Source: Papaver somniferum
Lineage: Eukaryota > Streptophyta > Magnoliopsida > Ranunculales > Papaveraceae
NCBI RefSeq assembly: GCF_003573695.1
Contig: NC_039362.1
Span: 11,290,489-11,354,488, forward strand
Reading direction: 5' to 3'
DNA length: 64,000 bases
Below are positions 46,431 to 58,053 of this stretch, in pieces; within the stretch, counting starts at the first letter, position 1, and the number at the start of each line of letters is the position of its first letter. The position numbers were made by a program, and so were the translations under genes. The notes beneath the pieces are model-generated. The model was not told where the DNA came from. It saw only the letters and a program-made list of their open reading frames with translations, and made no database searches.

Positions 46431-47264
46431 TGTTTGAGGGTGAAAATGGTTTCTGCTGATTTTGGTAATTTCGGGTGTGTGGGTGAGAGACGAATTTAAA
46501 CCCTAAACAATGTACTGCTAGAGAGTACTTTGGATTCAAGAGATCAATCTGTACAAATCCGGCCTAAACCAAGAAATGGTCGTTCCAGACTTGCTTCGGT
46601 CACAAAGTGAAGGAGAATGGGTCGGTTTTGGGGAGGGAAGCAAAGAAAGTGTTGAGACCAGAATATTTGATTCTGGAAGAGTAGTTTTTTTTCTACGACT
46701 TGTATCAGAAAGTGGGAATCTAACAAATGGAAAGATAGCAAATGTTTTCTGAGTGTTGTATGCTCCTGACCTGAACTTGTTGTTCGGTGGAAATAGGTAA
46801 TGCCTATTTATAAAAGTCGAAGTGAAACGTACTCTGGTCTCATTAAGAAAATGGAAAACGGGTGAGTAAATTGGAGGAGGTGGTAACCGGTAACGGCCTA
46901 GAATTGATGTTCCATAAAAGAAAGCGTTTCACCATTACTCCCTGTATTTACTAACCGCCTCATCCTTATGAAACTTTCTTATAACGAGCGTAGTGTACAC
47001 CGCACGCTGTAAACCGCCAAACCAATACCCAATGAGCATCCCCTAATTTGTGATATGCGTTGATGTCTCGAGTGTTTTCATGGAAAAAATGTAGCATGTT
47101 GTTGTCGTCTGGCAAATCGAGCTTGGGAGACTTTCCGGCTCGGTGACCTTCGACGGTCGAGATTTTGCATCTTAAGAGGAAAGGTAGCCGTTGATTATTG
47201 CAACCCTTTGTTTGGTAGCCAATGGCATGAAAGCATGCTCGGTATGGCTTTAATATAGCCTGGT
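46431..47264 (-). repeat. B2 3' LTR, distal piece
   Basis: Starts tgtttgagggtgaaaatgg, matching 61418 onward, and includes the TATA (ctatttata, near 46802-46810 on the minus strand). It ends at E's target site ctggt (47260-47264). Confidence 0.9.
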
Positions 47265-47719
47265 TGTAGGATCAGAATCTCGCAACACTTATGTATCAGC
47301 AAAGTTAACAATGGTATTGCACAAAAGCGTCGCAGAATAATTTCAGAAACGACATCAACAAGGATCATGAGAAAGGTGTGATAGTCTCGCGAAAATTAGA
47401 AAGCTTGCGAAGTCAAAATTTGTAAGGTTGTGAGAATGTCGCGAACCATATCCGAAAATAAAGGACAAATTAGCTGTCATCCACTATGTATTTCCCTTAT
47501 AAATAGTCATTCGAATTGTAAAGGAAAGGGACATCTTTTTTGAGTGAGAGATAAGTAAATAGGAGAGAGAAAGTTGAGAGCAGAGATCATTCTTGATTTC
47601 TTTATTTTCCTTGTAAGAATATTCAGAAATTATCAATAAAATTAAGAGTGTAAACCTAAAAATAAGCTGATCAACAATAAAATCATGCGAGGTGTATTGC
47701 AGGATTTCCTGCAACTAGA
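47265..47719 (+). repeat. E 5' LTR
   Basis: Starts tgtaggatcagaatctcgc and ends ctgcaactaga, with a TATA (ttataaatag) near 47497-47506. It runs straight into pol with no primer site. About 17 differences were counted by eye over the first 190 bp against the 3' LTR, so roughly 9 % divergence. Confidence 0.85.
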
Positions 47720-50700
47720 AATAAATGTTGGGTCTGAAGAGGAGCCTCTAGTGTTGAGAATTGGAACCAAAATGGATATAGAAGAAGAAAGAACAGTCAA
47801 TTTACTGCGAGAATATAAAGATATTTTCGCAGGAAACATGGATGATATACCAGGAATAGATCCAACAATTGCTTTCCACAGACTGGAGATTAACAAAAAT
47901 TTGAGACCATTTAAACAGAGAATAAGAAAAATCGCAACAACTTACCATTCCCAAATAGAAGAAGAATTACAGAAAATGCTGGAGGCAGGAATTATAAGAG
48001 AATCTAAATACCCAAAATGGATAGCGAATATGGTCATTGTCCCAAAGAAAAACAAGGGAATCAGGATTTGCATAGATTTCACTGATTTGAGCAAAGCTTG
48101 CCCTAAAGATAGTTTTCTGTAGCCCGATATTCCTCAAATGATGGAATCTGCAGTAGGAAATGATAGGGTATCATCTTTAGATGGGTACAAAGGGTATAAC
48201 CAAATTCCTCTCGCTGAAGAAGATCAAGAACATACTGCTTTCTTTGCTCCTAGAGGTTTATATTGTTATATGAAAATGCCGTTTGGTTTGCGAAATACGG
48301 GAGCAACATATCAAAGAATGGTAGAGAAGGTGTTCGCAAAATGGATACACAAAACATTAGAAGTATACGTGGATGACATGTTGGTAAAGAGTTAGGAAGC
48401 TAATGACCATGTAAAAGACTTGAGGGAGATTTTTGAACGAATGCGGCAGTATAACATTAAATTGAATCCCGAGAAGTGTACTATTGGAGTTGCATCGGGA
48501 AAATTTTTAGGCTACATTGTATCAAATGAAGGAATACAGGTTGATCCGGAAAAAGTGCAAGCAGTTCGTGACATGCCAACACCAGCAACAATAAAAGATG
48601 TACAGAAGTTGAATGGGCTTCTAGCTTCGCTGGGGAGATTTTTTTCGCGATCATCAGACAAATACAAATATTTTTTCGATATACTCAAGAAGGGTGCGAA
48701 ATATAAATGGAGTGATGAATGTGAAAAGGCTTTTCAAGGAATCAAAGAACATATTGTGAATACAACTATCTTACAAAAGGCAGATTCAGGAAAAGAATTA
48801 TTGATTTACCTTGCGACAACGTTGCATGCATTAGTGCTTTATTATTGCGAGTAGACGTAGGAGTGGAGAAACCCATTTATTACATTAGCAAAACTTTTAA
48901 TACCGCAGAGAAGAATTACTCAAAAATTGAAAAGTTGATCTTAGCATTAGTTTATGCATCATTTAAGCTCCGCATATATTTTCAAGCACACAAGATAAGG
49001 GTATCAACAAAAGTACCAATTGAATCAGTGATGAAGAATTCTAAAAGATCAGGAAGGGTAGAGAGATGGAATGCACAAGTAGGCCATTTTTATATTAAAT
49101 ATGAAGTTTTATCTTCACCAAAACCACAAGTTGTTGCGGATTGCTTGGCATAATTTCCTTTAGAAGAAGATGAAGCAGTAGAAGAAATGATGGATGTAGA
49201 AGACGAACATGGAGATCCAAAAGATTTATCAACAGAACCAAATAGATGGGAAATACTGGTAGATGGATGATCAAATGGAGAAGGAAATGGAGTTGGAATT
49301 GTTTTAATTTTTCCAGAAGGAATAAATATGGCTTTTTCATTCAGGTTGGAATTTGAATCCACTAATAATGAAACATAATATGAAGCTGTGATACATGCAT
49401 TAAAATTCGTAATATAAATGAAACTAGAAAACGCCATGATCACTAGTGATTCACAGCTAGTTATTCTCCAAATAAAAGGAGAGTATACTACAAATGAACC
49501 ATCCCTGAAGAAATACAAGAAGCTGGTTGAGGAATTGTCAACGAAAATCCCAAAAATAAAATGGAGGCACATTTCAAGAAAGGATAATAGACTCGCAGAC
49601 GCTTTTGCTTTCATCTCAAGTATGATGACAGATCCAACTGCGAGATGCATAAAAATACAAACACTTCTGTCACCATCAGTCAATAAAGAAGGGGAAGATG
49701 TGGATGTGATGGTCATAGATAATGAAAAAGAAGAACAAATAAATAATGTCGCAGATTGGAGAATGGAGCTTCACGCATATTTGGCGAAAGGAGAAACACC
49801 AAGAAATAGATTGGAAACACACAAGTTAAAAAGCCGAGCAACTAATTATGAATTAAGAGATGGTTTGTTATACCGAAAATATTTTAGTGGACCATCACTC
49901 AGATGTTTGACACGAGAGGAAGGAGAAAAGGTGCTGAAAATATTACATACTGGAGACGCTGGCAATCATAGTGGAGGAAGATATTTGGCACATAGAGCAA
50001 AAATGCAAGGTTATTACTGGCCATACATGCATGAAGATGCAAAACAAATATCAAGACGTTGCGAAGATTGTCAGCGGGATGGAAAGAAGATACATGCACC
50101 AGGAGCACCATTGTCATCTTCAACCAGTGTGTGGCCCTTTGGAAAATGAGGCTTAGATATTGTGGGGCCATTTTTACCAGGAACTGGACAACGAAGATAC
50201 TTAATAGTCGCAACAGATTATTTCACAAAATGGACAGAAGTCAAGGCAGTACAACATATTCGCGACAAAGATATCTTTACATTCATATTCGAAAATATCA
50301 TTTTCAGATTTGGAATTTCTGCACAGTTGGTATCTGATAATGGGAAATAGTTTGAGGGGCAGAACATAGAAATGTTACTCAATGCATTCAAGATAAAATG
50401 TGGAAATTCCACTCCTTTATATCCACAAGCTAATGGGCAAGTTGAAGCAACAAATAAAATAATTGCAGACATATTAAAGAATAAATTAGAAGGACATCAC
50501 AGTTCATGGTGTGAACAAGTACATAATGCAGTATGGGCTTATAATACAACTAGAAGAGAAGCTACTGGAATGTCACCTTTTTGTTTAACATATAGAGTTG
50601 AAGCGGTGTTACCAACAAAAGTTGTTATTCCGACAACAAAAAGAGAAGCTTGGGAGAAAAATCTTAGCGCAGGTTTAATTCTAAACAAACTTGATGAATT

Positions 50701-51001
50701 AGAAGAAAAAAGAGAAAAAACTTTACAACATATGGAGAATTATCAGCGAAGATTGGCTCGAGAATAAAATAAACGTGTCAAGATACGTGAATTTCAACCA
50801 GGAGATTTAGTTCTGCGAGAAACACCAATATATTAGTGAGAAAATGGTAGAAAATTAGCGGAAAAATGGGATGGACCTTACATCATAAAGGAGATAGTTG
50901 GAACATGAGATTATATATTAATGGACCCAGAAGGAAGAGATGTTGGTCATAGATTAGATAGACCATGGAACATATTGTACTTGAAAATATATTATTCGTA
51001 A
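47720..51001 (+). pseudogene. E pol remnant: RT, RNase H, aRNase H, integrase
   Basis: RT: acidic/helical lead, KNKGIRICIDFTDLSKACP, YVDD at 48366-48377. RNase H: about 48760-49150 (PIYYISKTFNTAEKNYSKIE). A second, archaeal-type RNase H: about 49240-49640. Integrase: zinc finger H-x6-H-x30-C-x2-C (His 49946, 49967; Cys 50060, 50069), catalytic Asp at 50156 and 50336 and Glu at 50444 (D-D-35-E). Order and motifs are typical of Tat gypsy pol, which copies the element RNA and inserts it. Breaks: stops at 48120, 48393, 49151, 49376, 49415, 50147, 50348, 50765 and others, and a one-base deletion near 48830. It is inactive. The open frame at the left end begins inside the LTR and is an artefact of the deletion. 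Confidence 0.9.
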
Positions 51002-52252
51002 GAAGCTTTGAGAAGTTATGAATTCTGAAAGAATAATTGCAGGATTATTCATGACAAAACAAGATCATAATGTGCGAAATTTTCGCAGAGAACAATGACA
51101 TAAAAGAAAGGGGCGAACCTTTATGGCGTACACCCTAGTTCGCGAATAAAATTTCGCAAGAGGCAAATGTAAGACCTAAAGTACGTCATATTAGGGGGTA
51201 CCTGTTACATGACTCAAGGAAAGGCTATAACGCCACCGGAACTTGAGTCATGGAGATTTGGGGTCAATAAAACCCATCCGGGAGAGGCACCTTGGATTCT
51301 CAACTTAAGAATATGACTTAGGTTGGGCGACTAAGGTAATAAGGACTCTCCCAAGGATTGAAGATATGATCAAGGCGCCGAGGTACACGGTTGAGTCAAG
51401 AGTGCCGAGGGCGTTTGAAGCGTCCTTGCCATTCTTGACAAGTCTTGGCTTATACTGCACTCGACCTGAAGAAAGCCCCACTTAGGGTGCAGTCTCGTAA
51501 ACATAAGCCATATAGGTAAAAGGGATAAGAGGCTGCGAAAAAAACTGGTTGTTGTTAAGACTGGATGGGAGGAGCTAACCTTGTATGGTAGAAGTACGCA
51601 TCCTTGAAGGGGCAACCAGGGGGAAGATAAGGGCGGCACCCTCCATTAGGGAGCTGATAAGTGTCTTAAGACGCAAATGTCATGAGGCTTATTATTCGCA
51701 AGGATAATTAAGGCTTGTCATATTTGTACAACATTCCTTAAGAGGCAATAATACAAAAGAAAAAGATAAGATGAGATCAATGGGTTTTCGCATGAAAGTG
51801 CGAAGACGTCCTGCGATTTCATCGCAAGACGACAATGTCATGGGGCTTTATTTTCGCAAGAATATTTAGGCATGTCATATTGTCGCAACATTCCTGAAGA
51901 GGCCATAATACAAAAGAAAAAGTTAAGACAAGATCAATGGGTTTTTATATGAAAGTACAAGGACGTCCTGCGATTTTGTTGCAATGACAAGAGATGGAAT
52001 AATAAGACCTTTAATTAGGAAGGCAAAATAAGACCATATAATAAAACAAACTAATTATAAGCATTTATAACAGATTATTTTTCACAAGAAAGATAATGAG
52101 AGGCAAGTGTGGGAATCGATATCCAAGAAGCATTATCTTTCTTATCAACAAAATATTAAAAAAAATAGTTGACTCCAAAGTCGATTGAAAAATGTAGCTC
52201 TCAAAAGTAATAAAAATAAGACAACTCAAGAATACAAAGATAGAAAAGAAGC
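51002..52252 (+). other. E spacer with 159-bp duplication
   Basis: Noncoding between pol and the antisense gene. Two similar copies, at about 51675-51833 and 51834-51995 (aatgtcatg, ttcgcaagaatatt, acgtcctgcgatttc), lie in tandem. A minus-strand open stretch (51639-51370) has no known similarity. Confidence 0.6.
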
Positions 52253-54615
52253 TCAAGCTTCAATATCAATATCAGTAGCAGGAGATGACAGAAGTTCTTC
52301 GCCAACATTCTCGCAAGCTTCTCCTTCATTTCGGCTTTGATCTTCGTCATGACTAGCATTTTGATTATCGCCAACAATTACTTGATTAGCATCTTGAGTA
52401 TCGCCAGCAACTACTTCTTCGGGAGAAATTTCTTTCTCATTCTGATTAACACCAGCAGATACTTCTTTAGAAGGAACTTCCTCTTCATCTTCCAGGAAAT
52501 TATCCTCTGCACCGCTTTCATAATCGTAATCACTATCAGCGGGACGAGGAACTTCATCATCTACTTCTAAAGGATCAATTGATGTAGGAGGAAGAGAGTT
52601 GGAAAATAAAATGTCATTTACAAGGACTTCAGCCCGGAGATGAACTTGGCGAAGAAGTGCTCTTTGATGATTCCTATATTGAATATCCTTAAAATAAGCA
52701 AGATAATCAAGTCTTCTTTCTACCCGGTCGCGAGAACCAGTAAGAGTAGAGACAAGTAATGCATTCTCTTTGCTAATTTTAGCATATTTAGCCTCCAAAT
52801 CAGAAATAGAAGAATGAAGATTCTTCTCAGACTCTGCGAAATAGAATGTAAAATTTTATTAAGATAAGGAATTCAGAGAGATATGACAAAGGAAAGATAA
52901 TTAAGGAAGTCAAACTATTATGACTACCTTCCTTTTGTGAAATAAGATGTTGAACCAAGGATAGACAACTATTCTCCCAATGATCCATTGCGTCATCAAA
53001 TTTATCTCCAACTAAACCTTTAAGTCGAGACTGAAGATTTTTCTCTTTAGAAACAAGGAAGGCATTTTTCTTCGCAAGAGAAGAATAAGATTCTTCTAAT
53101 TTGGAATATTGATCTTTAAGTTGATTTTCCTTCATACTTAAAGTTATTCTACCTTGAATGAGTGAATCTCTTTCAGTGATAGATGATTCGGTTACTTCTT
53201 TAAGTTCATTTCTTAAAGAGCGTAGAGATTTTTCTTGGTCAGCACATACTTTTTGGAGAATATTAAGTTGTTGTGAAGATATCGCCATCTTGTTTAAATA
53301 AACTCGCTTCTCTTGAGACAAGGTTTTATTCTCATCTGATAAAGTTTCCATCCCTAAATTAGCTTTGGTTAAAGAATAAGAAAGACGAGATACTTCATTA
53401 CTTAATAGATCTTGTTTTTCAACTAATTGGGTATTTTCATTGGTAAGGTTATTTATTTGATTAAGAGAATATGAATAAAGATTATCTAATTGGTTATATT
53501 GATCCATTAAGACTTCTTTATCAACACGGGCTTCTTCAACAACATATTCAAATTGATATCTCTCCATTACTCGTTTCTGATTTAATGCTTAACATGCGAA
53601 AGAGGGATTTAAAGGATAATTAAGCAGGGGAAGGATAAAACCATCTAAAAGGAAAATTAAAGACATAGATGAGGAAATCATACCTCTTAACTCATCATTC
53701 TTCTTGCGAATATTACCACGATCCAGCAAAGCATTCTGAAGTTTCTGATTTTCAAGACGAAGAGCATTACATTCTTTTTCTAAAGTTGTATGTGAAGTAT
53801 CTTTGTCAGAACCCGAATGCTTGCTCAGAATTTCGCAAACATTAGACTTGATGGGATCAATGGAAGACTTCTTTCTATCATCTAGAATCTCAGATAAAAC
53901 CTTGAAAGCAATATTTATCCCTTCCACGGTCTCTTTCGACAAAGGAGGAGACTTAGGAAGAGAACTGGTAGAGATCGAAGGTTGAGAAACATTCTCAATG
54001 GGAAGAGAAGAGGCTTCATTCGCAGAAGGAACCATAAGGGGAGTTTAAGTCATAGTAAGATCAACTAGAGAAATGAAATCAGAGGCATCATTCTCGCGAG
54101 TTGGAGATAAAGGTTTATCTTGCGAATATATAGCAGGAGATTTGGAAGAAATTAAGTCAGAGGCAGCGTCTTCATGAATTGGAGATAAAGGTTTATCTTG
54201 CGAAGATGTCGCAGGAGATTTGGAAGAAATGAGTAGATGGAAGGGAACAATAGTTGGAACAACCTTGAGGTGGCGAGATTTCTTGTGAGGTCTATGAAGA
54301 TCTTTATCACCCTGCGAATTACAATCTAGATAAGAAACAGAGGCAACAATATTGTTATTAGAAAAAAATAGTGTTTCTTACTACCTTCTCATTCGCAGAC
54401 TTCCTTTTATGAACGACAACTTTATGCTGTGATTTGGGATTGTTAGGATTCTTAACTGAAAATTTAGTGTTGGAGCCGCTTTTGCTGAAATAACAAGAGT
54501 ATGGGAATCATATAAACAACATCACATAAGGCAATAAACAAGATCAATTTCAAATATATTAATTTCAGCAAAATTTATAAGGAAGAAAAAAGAAGACTAA
54601 CCTTGATGAATCCAT
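52253..54615 (-). pseudogene. Antisense five-exon coiled-coil gene in E
   Basis: Predicted exons 54615-54602, 54484-54385, 54311-53684, 53587-52928 and 52833-52253. All borders are GT/AG and phases match, giving about 660 residues. The only break is a TAA at 54045-54047. The protein starts MDSSSKSGSN, has a basic KVVVHKRKSANEK segment, and two 34-residue repeats containing SQDKPLSP. Long coiled coils follow (about residues 210-330 and 350-490), with an acidic, Glu/Asp/Asn-rich C-terminus (NFLEDEEEVPSKEV). No PMD or other named domain is recognised. Tat-group elements often carry an antisense frame of unknown role between pol and the 3' LTR, and this fits. The fourth exon's acceptor (gttaag) was chosen to keep frame and is the least certain. 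Confidence 0.7.
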
Positions 54616-54798
54616 GAAAGAATAATAGCAAGGAAATTATCTTGAAGAAGATCACGAACTATGAAAATCTAATTTGAAGATGAAGAAGAATTTAAAAAGA
54701 TTGAAGAAGAAAGAAGAAAAGTTGCAACGATGGAGTTTGCAGAAGAACGATGAAGTTGCAGAGAGAATAAAAAGAAACAAGAAGAGGATGAAAAGAAA

Positions 54799-54809
54799 TA
54801 TATATAGAG
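54799..54809 (-). promoter_or_regulatory. TATA box of E's antisense gene
   Basis: The minus strand reads cctctatatatat about 185 bp upstream of the ATG at 54615, in an A/G-rich leader. It lies just inside the 3' LTR, so the antisense promoter is internal to the element, not in the LTR. Confidence 0.5.
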
Positions 54810-54981
54810 GGAATTTTTCCTCGAGAAAATAAAAGTGGTTAATACGGAAAGATTTAAGCGGTTAAAAAGTAACGGTTACAAAAGACGTGTCGAGAAATAA
54901 ATGGAAGAAAGAATACGTGTGATAAGTGCAGAATATAAGAAAATAAGCGGTTGCGGCATTTCTCACATCATTCTCTACTTT

Positions 54982-55008
54982 GCAGAGAAGATATGAGAAG
55001 AGGCAAGA
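54982..55008 (+). promoter_or_regulatory. E polypurine tract
   Basis: Purine-rich gcagagaagatatgagaaga and following bases directly precede the 3' LTR start tgtacgatcag. Confidence 0.65.
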
Positions 55009-55466
55009 TGTACGATCAGAATCTCGCAACAGCTATGTCTCAGCGAAGTTAACAATGATATTGCAAAAAAGCGTCGCATAACAATTTTAGAAACGACATC
55101 AGCAAGGATCATGAGAAAGGTATGATAGTCTCGCGAAAATTAGAAAGCTTGCGAAGTCAACATTTGTAAGGTTGCGGGAATGTCGCAAACCATATCCGAA
55201 AATAAAGGACAAATTAGCTGTCATCCACTATGTATTTCCCTTATAAATAGTCATTCGAGTTGTAAAGGAAAGGGAGATCTTTTTTGAGTGAGAGATAAGT
55301 AAATAGGAGAGAGAAAGTTGAGAGTAGAGATCATTCTTGATTTCTTTATTTTCCTTGTAAGAATATTCAGAAATTAACCAATATAATTAAGAGTGTAAAC
55401 CTAAAAATAGGCTGATCAACGATAAAATCATACGAGGGGTGTATTGTAGGATTTCCTGCAACTACA
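55009..55466 (+). repeat. E 3' LTR
   Basis: 458 bp, tgtacgatcagaatc to tgcaactaca, followed by the ctggt target duplication. The same TATA and tcgcgaaaattagaaagc words occur as in the 5' LTR. Confidence 0.9.
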
Positions 55467-55471
55467 CTGGT

Positions 55472-56789
55472 CTAGGCGCGGCCAATAGTTAGGGTTTTGG
55501 CTTTGCTTAGGCGCGACCGAACCAGGGCCAAAAGTTTCCATGCGTTAGCTGGTAACCTTGGACGGCTAAGATCTGCATCTAGGATTTAAGGGTGGTCGTT
55601 GATCGTCGCAGGCCTTCGTTTTGGTAACCGCATAGGGAAGTTCGGCATGGTATGGCACGGCAAGGGGGTTGGCATGTCATTGGCACATGCGGCATGGAAT
55701 GCCTTGGCGTGGTTTGACGTGGCCAAAAATAGGGTTTTCTGCCAAAGGTTACCATTTGTTGCCTGGTGACCTTGGACGGCTAGGATTTGCAGCTAGGATT
55801 GAACGGTGGCCGTTGATCGTCGCACGCCTTCGTTTTGGTAGCCGCATAGGGAATGACGGCAAGGTATGGCACGACAAGGTGGTTGGCATGTCATTGGCAC
55901 ATGTGGCATGGCATGCCTTGGCGCGGTTTGGCGTGGCCAAAACTAGGGTTTGGACGGATTCGCATAGTGGGGCCAAGTCATAATGGTGCGGGCGGCTTGG
56001 CATAGTGAGGCAAAGGCAAAATGGTGCGGATGGATTGTCATAGTGGGGCCAAGGCAGAATGGTGCGGACGGCTTGGCATAGTGGGGCCAAGGGTTTGGTA
56101 TTCCATTGGCGCATGGTGCGGCTAGCATGGTTAGGGACAAGGCAAGGTGCGGTTGGCTAGGCATAGTGGGGCCAATGGTTTGGCATGCCGTTGGCGCATG
56201 GTGTGTCTAGCATGGTTAGCATGCTTTGGCGCGGAGATGTGGCTGGCATGGTTTGTCATTGGCACAGTGGTGCGTCTGGCATGGTTGGCATGCCTTTGCG
56301 CGGAGATGTGGCTGGCATGGTTTTCCATTGGCACAGTGGTGCGGCTGGCATGGTCGGGATGCCTTCGCACGGAGATGTGGCTGGCATGGTTTTCCATTGG
56401 CACAGTGGTGCGGCTGGCATGGTCGACATGCCTTGGCTCGGAGATGTGGCTGGCATGGTTTGCCATTGTCACAGTGGTGTGGCTGGCATGGTTTGCATGC
56501 CTTGGCGCGGAGATGTGGATGGCATGGTTTTTCATTGGCATAGTGGTGCGGATAGCATGGTTGGCATGCCTTGGCGCGGTAGCATGAGAATTAGGGTTTG
56601 GCATAGATAATGCCAATCGATGTTAAGGGTTTTGCCGTGGAACATGACCCATGTAAAAAAAAAAGGTACCCCAGTAATTCTTACGTAGGCATGCTTATTG
56701 ATTTAATAAATGTGCTAATGGTCATAGTGACGTCATGTCAGATGTACAGTTTTACGATTTTAACCTTAAGCTAAAAACCACCATCAACA
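55472..56789 (-). repeat. B2 3' LTR, proximal piece with arrays
   Basis: Reverse-complement arrays: about 180-bp units (55540-55950, gccgcataggg), shorter gcttggcatagtggggccaa units (55950-56170), and 70-bp units (56170-56590, ggagatgtggctggcatgg). It ends at the LTR tip ccatcaaca, 56789. The overlapping frames on both strands here are repeat artefacts. Confidence 0.88.
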
Positions 56790-56810
56790 TTAAGTCCCCT
56801 GCTTAGCTTG
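56790..56810 (-). promoter_or_regulatory. B2 polypurine-type tract
   Basis: The minus strand reads aagctaagcaggggacttaa next to the LTR tip. It is shared with C1 (11625-11646) and nearly with B3. Confidence 0.75.
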
Positions 56811-57104
56811 GAATGGTAGCATCGTAGCGAGGTAAGCATAAGATGATGACAGGCTAGGACAATAATCGAAACAATATGTCGTGAAAAAATGGTCAGGAAG
56901 GTCCGACTAACCTTTTTCGAAAGGTACAGAGAGTTTGTGCTTCCCGTGTTGGCGACCTTGCATGAATTTTACTGGTGGTGCAGACCGTGGAGTAGTGAGA
57001 TGAAAATTGCCGGCTTAGTCTGGCCATACATCACCTTGGATGGTTTAGAGAACATTACGACGCTGGCTTGGCGAGTTTATTGGTATTGGCGCGACAAGTC
57101 ATGG

Positions 57105-57290
57105 CGCGGACGGCTTGGCATGGTGGAGCCAAGGAAATGGCATGGACGACTTGGCATGGTGGGGCCAAGACAAGGCGCGGTTCGGTGAGGCAAAGCATGT
57201 GCGGACGGCTCGGCATGTGGGTCCAAGGCATGGCGCGGTTCCGGCGAGGCAAGCATGGTGGACGACTTGGCATGTGGGGCCAAGGCAATG
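57105..57290 (+). repeat. LTR-type minisatellite upstream of the antisense promoter
   Basis: Five or so copies of gacttggcatggtggggcca-type words with caaggcatggcgcgg spacers. The same words make up the LTR arrays at 55970-56100 and 63140-63260, in the same orientation, but this copy is internal to B2, about 110 bp before the TATA box of the PMD gene. Confidence 0.7.
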
Positions 57291-57401
57291 GCGTGGACAT
57301 TCTTGGCGTGGTAATTTGTCTTCGCGGGCCCGGTTTCCTATTTTCCTTACTTGACTCAAATAGGAAATCCTTTCCTTATTCAAACTCCCAAGTATCACGC
57401 C

Positions 57402-57493
57402 TATAAAAGGAGGGCCGACCTCTCCTTTTATTTCAGACCTATTTATTTTTACTTTGGCCGTGTGGTAACAGTAAAGCGGACGAGCGAACCCAG
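57402..57493 (+). promoter_or_regulatory. Promoter and leader exon of B2 antisense PMD gene
   Basis: TATAAAAGG at 57402-57410, a likely transcript start near 57430, and a short leader exon ending ccag|gtatgt at 57493. The leader intron then runs 57494-58009 (acceptor ccattgtag) and the ATG is at 58054. C1's PMD gene has the same arrangement. Confidence 0.6.
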
Positions 57494-58009
57494 GTATGTC
57501 TTCCAACACTTCCTCTTTACTTGATTTTTTTTTTGTGTTAGTGCAAACCCTAGCTCTAGGAGTACCTTTTCATGAATTTTTATAAATATTGTTTTTCTGC
57601 GTTGGTATGAATCCTAGCCTTAGTTATGCTTTTGACGAACTTTTAGTAAAATTTAGGCGTGAATATCGTACTGATGTTGGCCGCCTCGATTACGGTGAAA
57701 AGTAGGCAAGCATGAGCTGGTAATTGTCATTCCCTTCCTGCGAAAATCTAGCTTCTAGGGTTACCTGGTGTGTTCGTGTGTATAGTTCTCGTGGTAGGGC
57801 GCGCCTCCTCGGCCGGGCACAAATTTCCCGCTGCAGGGTACGGCCTTGGCATGAGGTGGTGATACAGGGTCTGTCAATCCCCATTTCTTCGCATATGCGC
57901 AAAATGACTTTGAAACAAATTGGCTTGCGTCTAGGATGGATCTCTTGCATCTGATAAAATAATTTTCATTCGCTTTCCGTAATAATTTCTCTTCGTATTG
58001 TTCCATTGT
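57494..58009 (+). other. Leader intron of the B2 PMD gene
   Basis: T-rich at both ends, GT...AG. Short open stretches inside (57690-57954) on both strands are not supported as genes. Confidence 0.5.
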
Positions 58010-58053
58010 AGTTATTTCGAAGGTGAAAGCAGCGTGAGAGAATTTTTGTTAGG

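Larger units (their letters stand above)
47265..55466 (+). mobile_element. E: Tat-lineage Ty3/gypsy element, internally deleted
   Basis: Two LTRs of about 456 bp (47265-47719, 55009-55466) are flanked by a perfect 5-bp duplication ctggt (47260-47264, 55467-55471). The intact target reads tatagcctggtttaggcgcg in B2's other LTR (about 62238-62257). The order is RT, RNase H, a second archaeal-type RNase H, integrase, then a long region with an antisense spliced gene. Dual RNase H and antisense extra genes are known for the Tat/Retand group. Primer site, gag and protease are missing. Confidence 0.9.

Noticed and set aside
49090..49716. Minus-strand frame of 208 codons
   Set aside because: Opposite strand of E's RNase H region; Ser/Phe-rich shadow.
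55669..56616. Frames up to 161 codons (Trp/His/Gly or Pro/Ala-rich)
   Set aside because: Array translations in B2's 3' LTR.
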